Assembly: GCA_905215965.1 (NCBI GenBank)
Contig: CAJMSD010000013.1
Coordinates: 1 to 64,000, forward strand
From: an uncultured bacterium
Lineage (GTDB): Bacteria > Bacillota > Clostridia > Oscillospirales > Ruminococcaceae
Reading direction: 5' to 3'
DNA length: 64,000 bases
Of this stretch, positions 19,035 to 27,612 are shown in pieces. Numbering within the stretch: position 1 is the first letter of the stretch; every line of letters starts with the position of its first letter. The translations under genes were made by a program, and so were the position numbers. The notes under the pieces were generated by a model. It searched no databases. It saw nothing but the letters and a program-made list of their open reading frames with translations, and was not told the DNA's origin.

Positions 19035-20651
19035 TTATTGCATTGTCATTCCGTGATCATCTCTGATGCCAAGCTCCTGCTTATGCTTTCGGATCATGTT
19101 CTGCAGCTTGCTGTCGATCTTGGATTGCAGTTTCTTGTGACTCTTGTTATAATCATCCTCGATCATACGACTTAAGTTTACGAACAATCCGAAGATGGTC
19201 GATGCAAAGGCTGCATTTTCTCTCTGTTCCATATTATCAAGTAGTTGCTGTGCATACTCATTACCGGCCTCAGCAGATTTGGTGAGCCATTGTATTGCTT
19301 GTGGTACATCACGTTCAATGCCGTCTGCACCAAAGAGATACAGCTTGCCGAGCTTGTATGATGCATACGCTTTTCCTTGATTCGCAAGAACAGTTAGTCT
19401 ATCAATCTCATCTTCAATCGTAAGCTCTGACGGTTCCACCTCAATTTCAAACACACCATCGGGATTCCATTTAAAATTCTCCGATGAATGCACATCACCC
19501 GTTTCCATTGGAACTTCTATTTCTGAGAGAATCGGTTCAGTCCGCATATCAAGTACTGCACGAATAATCATATTCTTCACTGACTTAAACTGCGGATTCT
19601 CAACCAGTGGCGGTGGTGAAATCTTTGCAGAGGAATACACATCATGCTTCTGCTGTTCCATCTCACACCACAGGTCATACATTTTCTGAATGGACTCGTT
19701 GGATGCAAGAAGTTTAAAGATACGGTCAACAGTTCGTTTGACTTCTGGTTTCAGATAGCCATATACTTTCTTGCCCTTGGAATCCTGCAATTGTTTTCGG
19801 CAGAGTTGTATCATCTGACATAGCTCCGGCTCGAATGAGGTGCTGCTCTGCACCTTTGCTGAAAGCTGCTGCATCAACTCTGCAGATTCTTTTTTCAGCA
19901 GATCACGCACTTCTGTTTGTCTGGCGTAGAGGTGATGAAGTTCATCCTGATAGATATCATTTGCAAAACCACTGCGTATCTGCTCGATGCCCTTCTTTGT
20001 CAGAAAACCCTCATGCTCATCTGTAGAATACACCACAATATGCACATGTGGATTGGTTTCCTTATCATGAAACGCTGCATACCAACGCAGGTTCTGCATA
20101 TCAATCTTCTGTGCTTTCGCAATATTCGGAATCTGACGTTTCACAAGTTCACGCCATGCAGTCAGATTATCATATCCCATCTGCTGTGCGTTGTCACGGC
20201 GCAGAGCAACAACATGAGTCCAGACATTTCCGCCATGATTTGCAATCTCTTTTGCAACTGCGTTCAGATCAATCGGAGTATCCTCCTGCGAAAACAGAGC
20301 GTGTGTATCAAATTTCACAGCACCGGGACGATTTGCAAGGTATCCGATATAGTTTTCTCGCTCGCTGATTCTGTCAGCATTATTCTCAATAATTTCAGAT
20401 ATCAATGCAGACGCATTCTTCTGCGTTGTAGCTTTGCTGTAATCTTCGTATGCAAATGTCTGTGTGCTGTCGGGGAACTCACGGAGCAGAGATGCGATAA
20501 GTTCACATTGTTTTTCAGTTGCAGGTTCATTTCCACTGTTTTCTTTTACGGGAACAGAACCTTCACGAGTTGCAATATACTTCACATAGTTTTGCAATTT
20601 CTTTACTGCACCTTTTTTCAGGTATCGGCTTGTTACAATTAGTTTGGGCAT
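19035..20651 (-). CDS. MobP-type relaxase (plasmid/IME mobilization) with Sel1 repeat
   Basis: 538 residues from ATG 20,651, preceded by AAAGGAG; the frame continues upstream without a ribosome-binding site. The relaxase nicks oriT and pilots the strand into the recipient. The metal-binding histidines are visible: H195 in AAFHDKE and H202/H204 in NPHVHIVVYS. The N-terminus PKLIVTSRYLKKG is typical of the Firmicute MobP group found in integrative elements. The C-terminal part holds a Sel1/TPR-like repeat (ASYKLGKLYLFG...AIQWLTKSAEAG, about 440-490). It is complete. Neighbouring MobC-like protein and ICE fragments show that it belongs to a mobilizable or decayed conjugative element. Confidence 0.88.
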   Translation of the reverse strand: MPKLIVTSRYLKKGAVKKLQNYVKYIATREGSVPVKENSGNEPATEKQCELIASLLREFPDSTQTFAYEDYSKATTQKNASALISEIIENNADRISERENYIGYLANRPGAVKFDTHALFSQEDTPIDLNAVAKEIANHGGNVWTHVVALRRDNAQQMGYDNLTAWRELVKRQIPNIAKAQKIDMQNLRWYAAFHDKETNPHVHIVVYSTDEHEGFLTKKGIEQIRSGFANDIYQDELHHLYARQTEVRDLLKKESAELMQQLSAKVQSSTSFEPELCQMIQLCRKQLQDSKGKKVYGYLKPEVKRTVDRIFKLLASNESIQKMYDLWCEMEQQKHDVYSSAKISPPPLVENPQFKSVKNMIIRAVLDMRTEPILSEIEVPMETGDVHSSENFKWNPDGVFEIEVEPSELTIEDEIDRLTVLANQGKAYASYKLGKLYLFGADGIERDVPQAIQWLTKSAEAGNEYAQQLLDNMEQRENAAFASTIFGLFVNLSRMIEDDYNKSHKKLQSKIDSKLQNMIRKHKQELGIRDDHGMTMQ

Positions 20652-20675
20652 GGCATTCACTCCTTTCACCAGGGA

Positions 20676-20704
20676 TTGTTTTTGCTTCACAAATATGATA
20701 TAAT
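20676..20704 (+). promoter_or_regulatory. Promoter of the 341-aa orphan gene
   Basis: TTGTTT (20,676-20,681), 17-bp spacer, TATAAT (20,699-20,704), divergent from the relaxase gene. Confidence 0.55.
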
Positions 20705-20735
20705 GATTGTAGTTTTTGTTGATGAGGTGATATGT

Positions 20736-21761
20736 ATGAAAATCGAAATGGGAGAATCTCTTTTTTATTCTTGGCTGCGTCATGTGAAGGAATGTCAGAT
20801 AGTACAAACAAACTGGAAGGTATCATCTCAGTGGTCACTATCAAATGCAGAAGAATTAGAAAGAATGATGAAGCTTATCGACAATCATTACACACAAAAG
20901 TATGACTATGCCATTTTCAAGAACAATTCATCTCTATCTCAGTTGCTACTGCAAGGTGAATGTGATGTTCTTGGTATATCTATCCAATCCGATGTGAACC
21001 AATACTATGCTGTTGATGTAGCTTTTCATGAAGCAGGATTAAATTATGGCAGTCGAGATACAACGGTGATGAAAGTGCTTGAAAAATGTGCAAGGACAGC
21101 ATTTTGCCTTAATGGATACATGACAACCAAAGAAGCTGAAATCATTTTTGCATCACCAAAGATCAATCCATCTGTTCTTTCTGATCTTGAACCCTGCATC
21201 AAAGAAATAAATACGATATTCAATGAAAACGGATACGACTATAATTTCCGCATTATCGCAAATGAGGAATACAACGATTCAGTACTGAAACCTATCCTGT
21301 TGGTAAGTGATGGCGTAGCGGATACCTCAGAGTTGTTTTTACGCAGTTATCAAATGTATAAAATGTTCTCTGGAGAAGCGACTAACAGAACCGCAAGAAC
21401 AAGAACGACGACTCGGAAAACACATATTGATGGAATTGACTATACCGAAGCGGATGTATATAAGGAATTGAAAATCGGACAGCTTGCTCAAAGAGTTCTG
21501 GGACGCATGTTGATCGATGGCTATGCAACAGATGAAGAAATAGCTGCAATGCAAACACTGGGGTATAGCAAACAGAACTTTGATTTGCAATATCCACTTT
21601 TGGTAGAAGAGAATTCAGATTTTGATCATGTTAGGTATTATGCCAAACCAATTCTCATCAATGGTGTGAGTTACAGGATGTGTTCGCAATGGTTTGAGAC
21701 CTCGGCAAATAATGATAGACCATATTTGCTGAAATGGATTGAAGAACACAGCACAAAATAA
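20736..21761 (+). CDS. Orphan protein divergent from the relaxase, 341 aa
   Basis: I do not recognise this family. The start at 20,736 follows GAGGTGATATGT. It is soluble, with no signal peptide. Residues about 60-110 run GECDVLGISI...YYAVDVAFHEAGLNYG, an alternation of acidic residues and strands that loosely recalls PD-(D/E)XK nucleases, but no convincing lysine is seen. The C-terminal half contains a basic threonine/arginine patch (NRTARTRTTTRKTH) followed by a helical part with QLAQRVLGRML. It is the only plus-strand gene in the mobile region, has its own promoter and terminator, and is therefore a cargo or defence/antidefence candidate. Confidence 0.7.
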   Translation: MKIEMGESLFYSWLRHVKECQIVQTNWKVSSQWSLSNAEELERMMKLIDNHYTQKYDYAIFKNNSSLSQLLLQGECDVLGISIQSDVNQYYAVDVAFHEAGLNYGSRDTTVMKVLEKCARTAFCLNGYMTTKEAEIIFASPKINPSVLSDLEPCIKEINTIFNENGYDYNFRIIANEEYNDSVLKPILLVSDGVADTSELFLRSYQMYKMFSGEATNRTARTRTTTRKTHIDGIDYTEADVYKELKIGQLAQRVLGRMLIDGYATDEEIAAMQTLGYSKQNFDLQYPLLVEENSDFDHVRYYAKPILINGVSYRMCSQWFETSANNDRPYLLKWIEEHSTK

Positions 21762-21773
21762 TTTTCAATATGT

Positions 21774-21806
21774 AAAAGCCGTATCGCACTGATACGGCTT
21801 TTCTTT
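21774..21806 (+). terminator. Terminator between convergent genes
   Basis: Perfect stem aaaagccgtatc (21,774-21,785) with gatacggctttt (21,791-21,802). T-runs lie on both sides, so it can serve both directions. Confidence 0.85.
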
Positions 21807-22272
21807 ACTCTTTCTGATACCTGACAGCATCCTCGCAGTCAATGACGCCATTGATTTTACGCACCTCATTGATACACATGACATGAAGCTGACGAAGTGT
21901 TTCGTCATCAACATCATTCGCCGCCGCAAGCAGATGCGTCAGCTTGCCAAGCTCAACTGCAACCTTGAAGAGCAGACGAGCCAGTCGCTGTTCTGTACCA
22001 TTGATTTGTGCTTTCACTGTTTCGGTAATCATCGGAGAGATATAGTTGACGTTAACATTCTGACTGAGATAGCCGATATAAAACTTCACTGCCTTTTCAA
22101 TAAATTCAGATTTAGAACGACAATTATCATGTGTATATATTGCATTCACGCCATCCATTATCTCCGGCAGAATCTGCAGTCCGAAAGTAACCCTTCTTTT
22201 TTTGTACTCGACCTGCTTATTCTTCGTATTATTGCCTGAAACCCCAGTTTTTTTGCTATCACTCGACCTCAT
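21805..22272 (-). CDS. MobC-like relaxosome accessory protein
   Basis: 155 residues from ATG 22,272, which follows AAAGGAGGTTTTCAAAA. The basic N-terminus (KKRRVTFGLQILPEIMDGVN) followed by SKSEFIEKAVKFYIGYL resembles a ribbon-helix-helix DNA-binding domain; the C-terminal half is helical and rich in leucine, likely for oligomerisation. Proteins of this kind sit beside relaxases and bind oriT. The DNA just upstream of it is non-coding and full of inverted repeats. The assignment to MobC rests on size, fold impression and context, not on a diagnostic motif. Confidence 0.65.
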   Translation of the reverse strand: MRSSDSKKTGVSGNNTKNKQVEYKKRRVTFGLQILPEIMDGVNAIYTHDNCRSKSEFIEKAVKFYIGYLSQNVNVNYISPMITETVKAQINGTEQRLARLLFKVAVELGKLTHLLAAANDVDDETLRQLHVMCINEVRKINGVIDCEDAVRYQKE

Positions 22273-22557
22273 TTTTGAAAACCTCCTTTTTACCCGACCA
22301 GTAGCCAAACTTTGCAACACCTCGCAAACTCGGCGAGCTTTGCTCGTCGATGTGGGTGTCCGGGCGGCTTTAGTCGACCGGACTTTAACTTGCAAACCAA
22401 AGACCTACCCCAAATCGGGGCAGAAGTCGGCAAATTCCGACCTCTGCGGACTCGCCCACAAAGCCCTCAGATTTCGCTTGACGGCTCGTGGGGAATCCTT
22501 TCCCGACTGCGACTCCCAAACCGCCACACAAGCGATTCTGGAGCGAACTGTGGGGTT
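22273..22557. other. Candidate origin of transfer (oriT) region
   Basis: 285 bp without a gene between the MobC-like gene and the next operon gene, clearly richer in GC than the surroundings. It holds hairpins: cgagc/gctcg (22,334-22,346), ccccaaatcgggg (22,408-22,420), and gcaga-a-gtcgg...ccgac-c-tctgc (22,420-22,447). Clustered inverted repeats next to a relaxase accessory gene are the usual setting of oriT; no nick site is identified. Confidence 0.45.
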
Positions 22558-22806
22558 TCAGTCCTCGGTCTGCTGTTCCGACTGAATAGACTCCATCGGT
22601 TTGGCCTTGCGACCTGATCTCCTTTCCGGCTTCTTGTCAGCCATCATGTCAATGAAGTCACGCACGTTCTGCGGCACGACCTTGGTGTAGGTCTGCTCCA
22701 CATACTTATCAAGCTCTGCGGCAAGAGTCGTGTCCTTCTGACCGAGGTACATCTCAATCGCCGAGAGCTTTTCTTCATTGATGCTTACTGTGATTGTCTT
22801 TTTCAT
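22558..22806 (-). CDS. Small conserved ICE protein (DUF6103-like)
   Basis: 82 residues, starting MKKTITVSINEEKLSAIEMY at 22,806 after GAAGGAGAG. An N-terminal beta strand followed by helices and a basic C-terminus (KKPERRSGRKAKP) suggests a ribbon-helix-helix-type DNA-binding protein. Such short proteins are common in Firmicute conjugative elements just after the cell-wall hydrolase gene, as here (4-bp gap). The DUF name is from memory of the family, not from a search. Confidence 0.6.
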   Translation of the reverse strand: MKKTITVSINEEKLSAIEMYLGQKDTTLAAELDKYVEQTYTKVVPQNVRDFIDMMADKKPERRSGRKAKPMESIQSEQQTED

Positions 22807-22810
22807 ATTC

Positions 22811-23863
22811 TCACTCTCCTTCTTCGGTGGGTTCCGTTGTCGATTCTTCCTGCTGTGGATATGAGATATATGGAATCTCAAGCCAGTGCGTCCAGCTGCT
22901 TGGAAGCGTAGTTTTCACAACGCCTTGCTCTGTCCCCATGGCTTCGATGACCTCACCGTTCCCGATATAGATACCGATGTGACCGTCCTGCCACACAGCA
23001 AGTCCGGGGACTTCGGGAATGGTATCAATCGTTCCTTTAACCGTTGCCGCATCAAACATTCCGTTTGCGGTTACATCAGCCATGCCGTTTGTTCCTACCT
23101 CAATTTCACCGCTGTCGGGATTGTACCAGCCGTAGCCCTTGATGAGACCAACGCAGTCTGACGTTTTCCTTCGCATCCAGTTCTCACGGATGAAATCTTC
23201 AAAGCCTGTGACGTGTTCTCCGAACATGGAAGCCCTGTCCTGCAGGAGTTCCTCGGTCAGAATATTTCCATAGGTGCCGTACACATAACCCCAGCCGTTC
23301 TCGTATGCCTGCCTTGCCCATATCACAAGGTCAGTTGAGTTCTTTGTCTGTGCATCTGTGAACATATATGGATTGATGACCACGTGACTGATGAGAGCAT
23401 AGCTTCTCATGAAGTCCTCGTACACAATTTCCAACCCGTAGTTCTGATTGATGCTGTTGATGAGTGCTGCATCGTCCGGAGCGTATCTGAACAGATTTGC
23501 ATAGGCATTGAAGTCATCCACTACCACATCATCAAAACAGGAAACATAGATAAGCTGTGCCTTGATGGTCTGCTCACGAACACCTACCGACTCCATTGCA
23601 GATGCAATCTGCTGACCTGCGGATTCCATCTGTGCAATCTGATTCTGCTGTTCGCTGTCGAGAGACTGTATCCACGCTGCCTGATCGAAGTTTCCCGATA
23701 CATCGGGTGGATCGATATCCTGCATCGTCATCAGCACAGCCACAGGTGCAAACATCAGAAGCACAACGCCCACTACAATACTCAGAATCACAATGCCGAT
23801 CTTCTCTCTGGTTTCCTTGTCACCGAGAATGTCAAGGGCAAGCTTGATGAGGAATTCCTTCAT
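22811..23863 (-). CDS. NlpC/P60-family cell-wall hydrolase of the conjugative element
   Basis: 350 residues. One membrane segment near the N-terminus (about 22-45, IGIVILSIVVGVVLLMFAP) anchors it. The N-terminal half of the external part is not assignable; the C-terminal C40 peptidase domain has the nucleophile C237 in KTSDCVGLIKGYGW and H295 in WQDGHIGIYIG. The enzyme opens peptidoglycan locally so the transfer channel can pass. It is of normal length for these orf14/VirB1-like proteins and directly follows the VirB4 fragment, as in intact elements. Confidence 0.8.
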   Translation of the reverse strand: MKEFLIKLALDILGDKETREKIGIVILSIVVGVVLLMFAPVAVLMTMQDIDPPDVSGNFDQAAWIQSLDSEQQNQIAQMESAGQQIASAMESVGVREQTIKAQLIYVSCFDDVVVDDFNAYANLFRYAPDDAALINSINQNYGLEIVYEDFMRSYALISHVVINPYMFTDAQTKNSTDLVIWARQAYENGWGYVYGTYGNILTEELLQDRASMFGEHVTGFEDFIRENWMRRKTSDCVGLIKGYGWYNPDSGEIEVGTNGMADVTANGMFDAATVKGTIDTIPEVPGLAVWQDGHIGIYIGNGEVIEAMGTEQGVVKTTLPSSWTHWLEIPYISYPQQEESTTEPTEEGE

Positions 23864-23865
23864 CC

Positions 23866-24309
23866 TTATCGACCTCCCGCCGCACCAAACAGTGCCGCCT
23901 TATACGCAGGCGCAATCACCTGCAGGAGATACCTCTCATTGCCACAGCGGTACAAACAGGTTCCTCGCTCCGGATAGCGGATGAGACTGAACTCAGATTC
24001 TTCAAGCTGCAGTGCATCCATATATTCCTGCGGATTGATCTGACCTGCATTGAACAGGAAGTGGTGGGACGGAATGCTGAACAGCGGCTTTGTAAATTCC
24101 TTGATTTCGGGAAGCAAAAAGTCCTCGATGTTCTGACTTGCCAGAATAAACGAGGATTCCTTTTTACGCACACGCTTCATGCCGTTTCGGATATATTCGA
24201 TTGCGGTCATGTTTGTGAGGAAGAGGTACAGCTCATCGACGGCCGCCACCGTGTTCCCCTTACCCAGAAGCTGATTGCTCATATAGCTGAGAATCGAATA
24301 CTGCCACAA
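23866..24309 (-). pseudogene. C-terminal fragment of a VirB4/TraE-type conjugation ATPase
   Basis: About 147 residues. VAAVDELYLFL is a Walker B segment and KKESSFILASQNIEDFL the following sensor region of VirB4-type ATPases, with the family's C-terminal tail after it. The Walker A part, normally several hundred residues upstream, is gone. The only available start is TTG without a proper site, and the frame runs directly out of the TrbL-like gene at about 24,290-24,305. This is the product of an internal deletion, not a short gene. Confidence 0.75.
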
Positions 24310-24580
24310 TCAATCCGCAGGCAAACAGCATCCATGCAAGATGATGAAACAGAGCAATAAACGCCTGCACCCATGAAAGTGTAAAGATATCTGAGGTACT
24401 GCTGTTGATGAATTCAAACAGGTCTGCAATGCCTCCATAGATAAGGTTGAACAGCCACTCGAACATACACTCCCAGATCCAGTCGCCGATAGCTTCGGTT
24501 GCACCTCCGATAGTGCTGTCCCAAAGAGATGAGATGCCGTCACCGATCCAGTCAATGGCGTCGCCAATCCAATCAAACAT
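24260..24580 (-). pseudogene. Truncated TrbL/VirB6-like conjugal transfer membrane protein
   Basis: 106 residues from ATG 24,580 (AGGAGGTGACGCAC upstream). MFDWIGDAIDWIGDGISSLW and a hydrophobic stretch FIALFHHLAWMLFACGLIVAVFD match the N-terminal region of the multi-spanning channel protein of Firmicute ICEs, which is normally about three times longer. After VFD the frame enters VirB4 sequence out of phase and stops. It overlaps the HTH gene by 8 bp, the original operon spacing. Confidence 0.7.
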
Positions 24581-24863
24581 GTGCGTCACCTCCTGTCTTT
24601 GTGATTTCACCCTTTAAGCGATACAGCGTACTTCGTCTTGCACCGCTTGGATGGTATCTCGGAAGTCTTTGCAGCAGTCCGTTGCGTTCAAGCTCGTTGA
24701 ATGCCCTGAACACCGAACTTTTTGAAAGACTTAAGTCCTTGGATATGAGTCTGACTGACGGATAACATTCGCCGTTCTTATCTGCACGGTTACACAGATA
24801 ACAGTACACAGCCACCGCCTTATGCGTCAGTCCAAGGTCATAGATTCTTCTTGGTTGTATCAA
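24573..24863 (-). CDS. Winged helix-turn-helix protein of the ICE
   Basis: 96 residues. A MarR/GntR-like helix-turn-helix: VRLISKDLSLSKSSVFRAFNELERNGLL, preceded by LTHKAVAVYCYLCNRADKNG and followed by a basic wing (PSGARRSTLYRL). This resembles the RepA_N/DnaD-type helix-turn-helix proteins common in conjugative elements. Complete, and located between the coupling-protein remnant and the TrbL-like gene on the same strand. Confidence 0.7.
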   Translation of the reverse strand: MIQPRRIYDLGLTHKAVAVYCYLCNRADKNGECYPSVRLISKDLSLSKSSVFRAFNELERNGLLQRLPRYHPSGARRSTLYRLKGEITKTGGDAHV

Positions 24864-24869
24864 GTCATA

Positions 24870-25490
24870 TCATCTCCCTCCTGTTTTTACATCAACCTTT
24901 GGCTTATGAGGTTGTGGTTCATGCTCATCTACGATTTCCACCTCTTCTTCGGGCGGCGGAATCATTTTTTTCTTCTGCGGATATTTCACAGCAATTTCTC
25001 TCATCAGCTCGTCACGTTCCAGATACCGCACAGCTCTTGCACCCTTGTCGGGGAGCAGATACGGATTTCCGAATGTGATGCCCCACTTGAAGTACAGCTT
25101 TAGCTTTGAGATCATCGGGTGGGTTCCTGTTTTCATGACAATGAACTGACCTTTTGGCATGGATTTTAATTCATCCACGGTCATCAATGGTCTGCCTATC
25201 ATCTGCAATGACTGGCTTTTCTCTCTGCCGTGGGATACTGAACCGCTTAATACTGTCTGCTCTCCAAGAGCCTTAGAAAGCACTTCAGCTGACTGTGAAT
25301 TCGGAGCAAAGCCACCGAAGACAGTCAGCTGTGTGTTGTATGTGATGATTTCCATGCCCTCAACGGTTCCCTTCGTGCCGGGTGGAATAGGGTACGGATC
25401 GTCATACATACGATCAAGCTGTACCCTCATGCCCTTGGGATAGCACTCACGGAGCATCTCAATCTGCACTTTACTTGGCGTTTTATTCAT
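24870..25490 (-). pseudogene. Fusion of a DUF4314 N-terminus to the C-terminus of a VirD4/TraG coupling protein
   Basis: 206 residues. Residues about 1-50 (PKGMRVQLDRMYDDPYPIPP+GTKGTVEG) are a DUF4314 domain, usually a short separate ICE protein. From about residue 53, QLTVFGGFAPNSQSAEVLSK onwards through MIGRPLMTVDELKSMPKGQF, the sequence is the C-terminal part of a VirD4/TraG-type coupling ATPase; the Walker A and B regions are missing. The junction is near nucleotide 25,330. The reading frame is intact, so a chimeric protein could still be made, but it cannot act as a coupling protein. Confidence 0.7.
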
Positions 25491-25503
25491 TCACATCATC
25501 CTT

Positions 25504-26601
25504 TCACATAGAAATACCGCCCATATCAAGGCTTTCTTCTTCCTCGATATCATTGGTTTCATCCATCATCTCAACTTCAATCTGCCAGCTGTCGGAGGGG
25601 TTCCAGAAACTGACGTAAATCGTGCCGAATGCGTCAGTCTTGATTTCTCTCTGCTCAAAGCCCTCAGCCCAGCCATCTGATGCTTGTCCAGACCACCAAT
25701 CCTGAAATTCAGCCATTTCGCTGTCAGTAAGTGGTTCTGTAATCTGGCAGGTGAGGACTCCAACAAGCTCTCCGTTTCTGACCTCTACTGAAGGAAATGC
25801 GGATACAACTTTTTCATTGACCGGAGAATCCTCATTGTAATAAATCATGAGTCCACGATGCTTTTCATCCGGCTCGGAGTATTTCTCAATGGCAGCATTG
25901 ATTTCATCCTCACAACCACAAGCACAGCTTGATGGAATAACCTCAAGGTCATCTTCATATGGTGCATCCCAATCTGTTTCGTAGATCTGTGGTTCAGCCT
26001 GAATCTCAAGGGGACAATAGAGCTTCATTTCCTGTGTGGGCTTGGCGGTTACTGTGAAATCTGCCTGACCTGCAATTCCGAGGTAGTGGTCACGAACCTC
26101 TGCAAGATCTTCACGTCTGTCAAGCATTTCTGCCACCGCTCGAATCATCAGCACTCGTAAATCTTCATCGCCGAGCATATCTTCAAAGATGAAGTGTTTC
26201 TGACCTGTGTGAGCAAGCTCTGCGATTCGGTCAGCCATAGCTTTCAGCTCTGCATGGAGCTGATGTTCTTCGGCAGTAATGTCATTCGCCTCAATGATTG
26301 CTCGTGCATTCGGAATAAACTGTGACTTGCGGGCGTAGTCAGCGCCCTCGGCTTCAACAAGGATTCCATCGCTGCCGTTGGCATCAAGGAAGAGGATACA
26401 GTGTGCAGTGTTGCCCTTCATATACATCAGATCTCTGTTCTCGATGATTTCGGGACAGTCATCCAGGGGATGATTCTTCATCTGCTCGAACCTCTTACCG
26501 TAGAGGAGAATGACTTTCTCCACTTCAATCTGCATCGGCTTATAGTTATGAGCCTTGTGATTGAGCAGAGCATTGAATGTGATTTTCTTCATCAGCATCA
26601 T
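25504..26601 (-). CDS. Conserved ICE-associated protein (DUF6329-like), 365 aa
   Basis: Start at 26,601 after AAAGGAAAGCGAG; the open frame continues upstream without a good site and through terminators, so those codons are not coding. The protein is acidic and soluble. The first half (MKKITFNALLNHKAHNYKPM) concerns a domain seen in Firmicute conjugative elements; a CACGCEDE motif lies near the middle, and the C-terminal half resembles a second small domain (WNPSDSWQIEVEMMDE). No enzymatic motif is evident. First gene of the ICE operon read leftwards. The DUF assignment is from memory. Confidence 0.6.
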   Translation of the reverse strand: MMLMKKITFNALLNHKAHNYKPMQIEVEKVILLYGKRFEQMKNHPLDDCPEIIENRDLMYMKGNTAHCILFLDANGSDGILVEAEGADYARKSQFIPNARAIIEANDITAEEHQLHAELKAMADRIAELAHTGQKHFIFEDMLGDEDLRVLMIRAVAEMLDRREDLAEVRDHYLGIAGQADFTVTAKPTQEMKLYCPLEIQAEPQIYETDWDAPYEDDLEVIPSSCACGCEDEINAAIEKYSEPDEKHRGLMIYYNEDSPVNEKVVSAFPSVEVRNGELVGVLTCQITEPLTDSEMAEFQDWWSGQASDGWAEGFEQREIKTDAFGTIYVSFWNPSDSWQIEVEMMDETNDIEEEESLDMGGISM

Positions 26602-26932
26602 CTCGCTTTCCTTTATAATGTATAGGGGAAACAAAAAATGCCGAACCAATCGAGAGTAGTGACTCTCAACGGATTCGGCATAACGAACAAGAAACCGTCT
26701 GAAACTTTGTGAAAGTTTTTCGCAATAAAAAAGAGCAGACTTCGGAATTTTCTCTCCAAATCTGCTCTCACTTCTCTTGAAAATCAAAAAACGCCCGTTC
26801 AAGTCCCAAAAACACTCGAAAAAGACCTTAGGTGATCCACGGTTTTGCGAATGAAATTTTAGTGTCCATATACGCAAAAAAGTCCGAAAAATCGGACTTT
26901 TTTGGCATGTGATCTTTTTCGTCACATATAGA
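26602..26932 (-). terminator. Gap with three successive minus-strand terminators
   Basis: No gene. Minus-strand hairpins each followed by T-runs: 26,876-26,903 (aaaaaagtccga / tcggactttttt, just after the tRNA), 26,729-26,768 (agagcaga ... tctgctctttttt) and 26,638-26,681 (atgccgaa ... ttcggcatttttt). The first ends tRNA-Leu transcription; the others insulate the ICE operon or end short transcripts not visible as ORFs. Confidence 0.7.
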
Positions 26933-27017
26933 TGGTGCGGGTGACAGGACTTGAACCTGCACACCTTGCGGCACAAGAACCTAAATCTTGCGTGTCTGCC
27001 AATTTCACCACACCCGC
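26933..27017 (-). tRNA. tRNA-Leu, anticodon TAG
   Basis: 85 nt on the minus strand including an encoded CCA. Acceptor arm GCGGGTG pairs with CACCCGC, the D-arm and long variable arm of a class II tRNA are present, and the anticodon stem CAAGA/TCTTG encloses TTTAGGT, giving TAG for CUA leucine codons. The T-arm is GCAGGTTCAAGTCCTGT. Its 3' end faces the decayed conjugative element, a common attachment arrangement, but no duplicated 3' end was found in the window. Confidence 0.95.
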
Positions 27018-27050
27018 ATATTTAATTTTCGCCGTCAAATGTTGTAAATA

Positions 27051-27488
27051 TCATTCAAGCCATTGTATAAACGCAGTTTTATCAATGCTGTTGTAGCCTG
27101 CATTTCTATAAAAGGAGAGCGTTTTTTCCTCTTTTGAACCTGTAAGAAGCATTATTTTGTAACAATTACTTTTTACCGCTAATTTTTTAGCATAATTTAA
27201 GCACTCCGTAGCATATCCGTGTCCTCTGTATTTTTCAAGAGTAACTACATTTTCTATAAAAGCATACGGACGTATTCTTCTTGTTAAATTTGGAATTATG
27301 ATGCATACACATGATGAAACGATTTTTCCGTCAATTATATTCACCAGCAAATGATGATTTTTATCATTCATTATTTCAGTCCATGTTTTTTCCAAAGTTT
27401 CTGATTGCTCAGGAACAGAGTCCTCATGTAATGACAAATATAATTCCAATAATTCTTTTTGTTCATCACTTTTTATTTCTCGAACCAT
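27051..27488 (-). CDS. GNAT-family N-acetyltransferase
   Basis: 145 residues. The acetyl-CoA pyrophosphate-binding loop is visible as LEKYRGHGYATECL (R/Q-x-x-G-x-G/A), followed by the family's beta-5/alpha-4 region ending in SFYRNAGYN. N-terminal MVREIKSDEQKELLELYLSL fits the fold. The substrate is not predictable. Monocistronic, just upstream of tRNA-Leu on the same strand. Confidence 0.85.
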   Translation of the reverse strand: MVREIKSDEQKELLELYLSLHEDSVPEQSETLEKTWTEIMNDKNHHLLVNIIDGKIVSSCVCIIIPNLTRRIRPYAFIENVVTLEKYRGHGYATECLNYAKKLAVKSNCYKIMLLTGSKEEKTLSFYRNAGYNSIDKTAFIQWLE

Positions 27489-27612
27489 AATGTCATTATC
27501 TCCACTCTTTAAGTTAAGAATGCTTATTACATAATTTCACTAAATAACGCAAAATTAATCTATCGTGTATACCGGTTTCACCGCAGGCGCATATATTGAA
27601 TATTGTATTTTT

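Noticed and set aside
23866..24309. Complete small ATPase gene
   Set aside because: The Walker A part is missing, the start is a TTG without a site, and the frame emerges from the TrbL-like sequence; it is a remnant.
26790..26815. cgttcaagtccc as a possible copy of the tRNA-Leu T-arm (attachment site)
   Set aside because: Only about ten bases match and the surrounding acceptor sequence is absent; likely chance.
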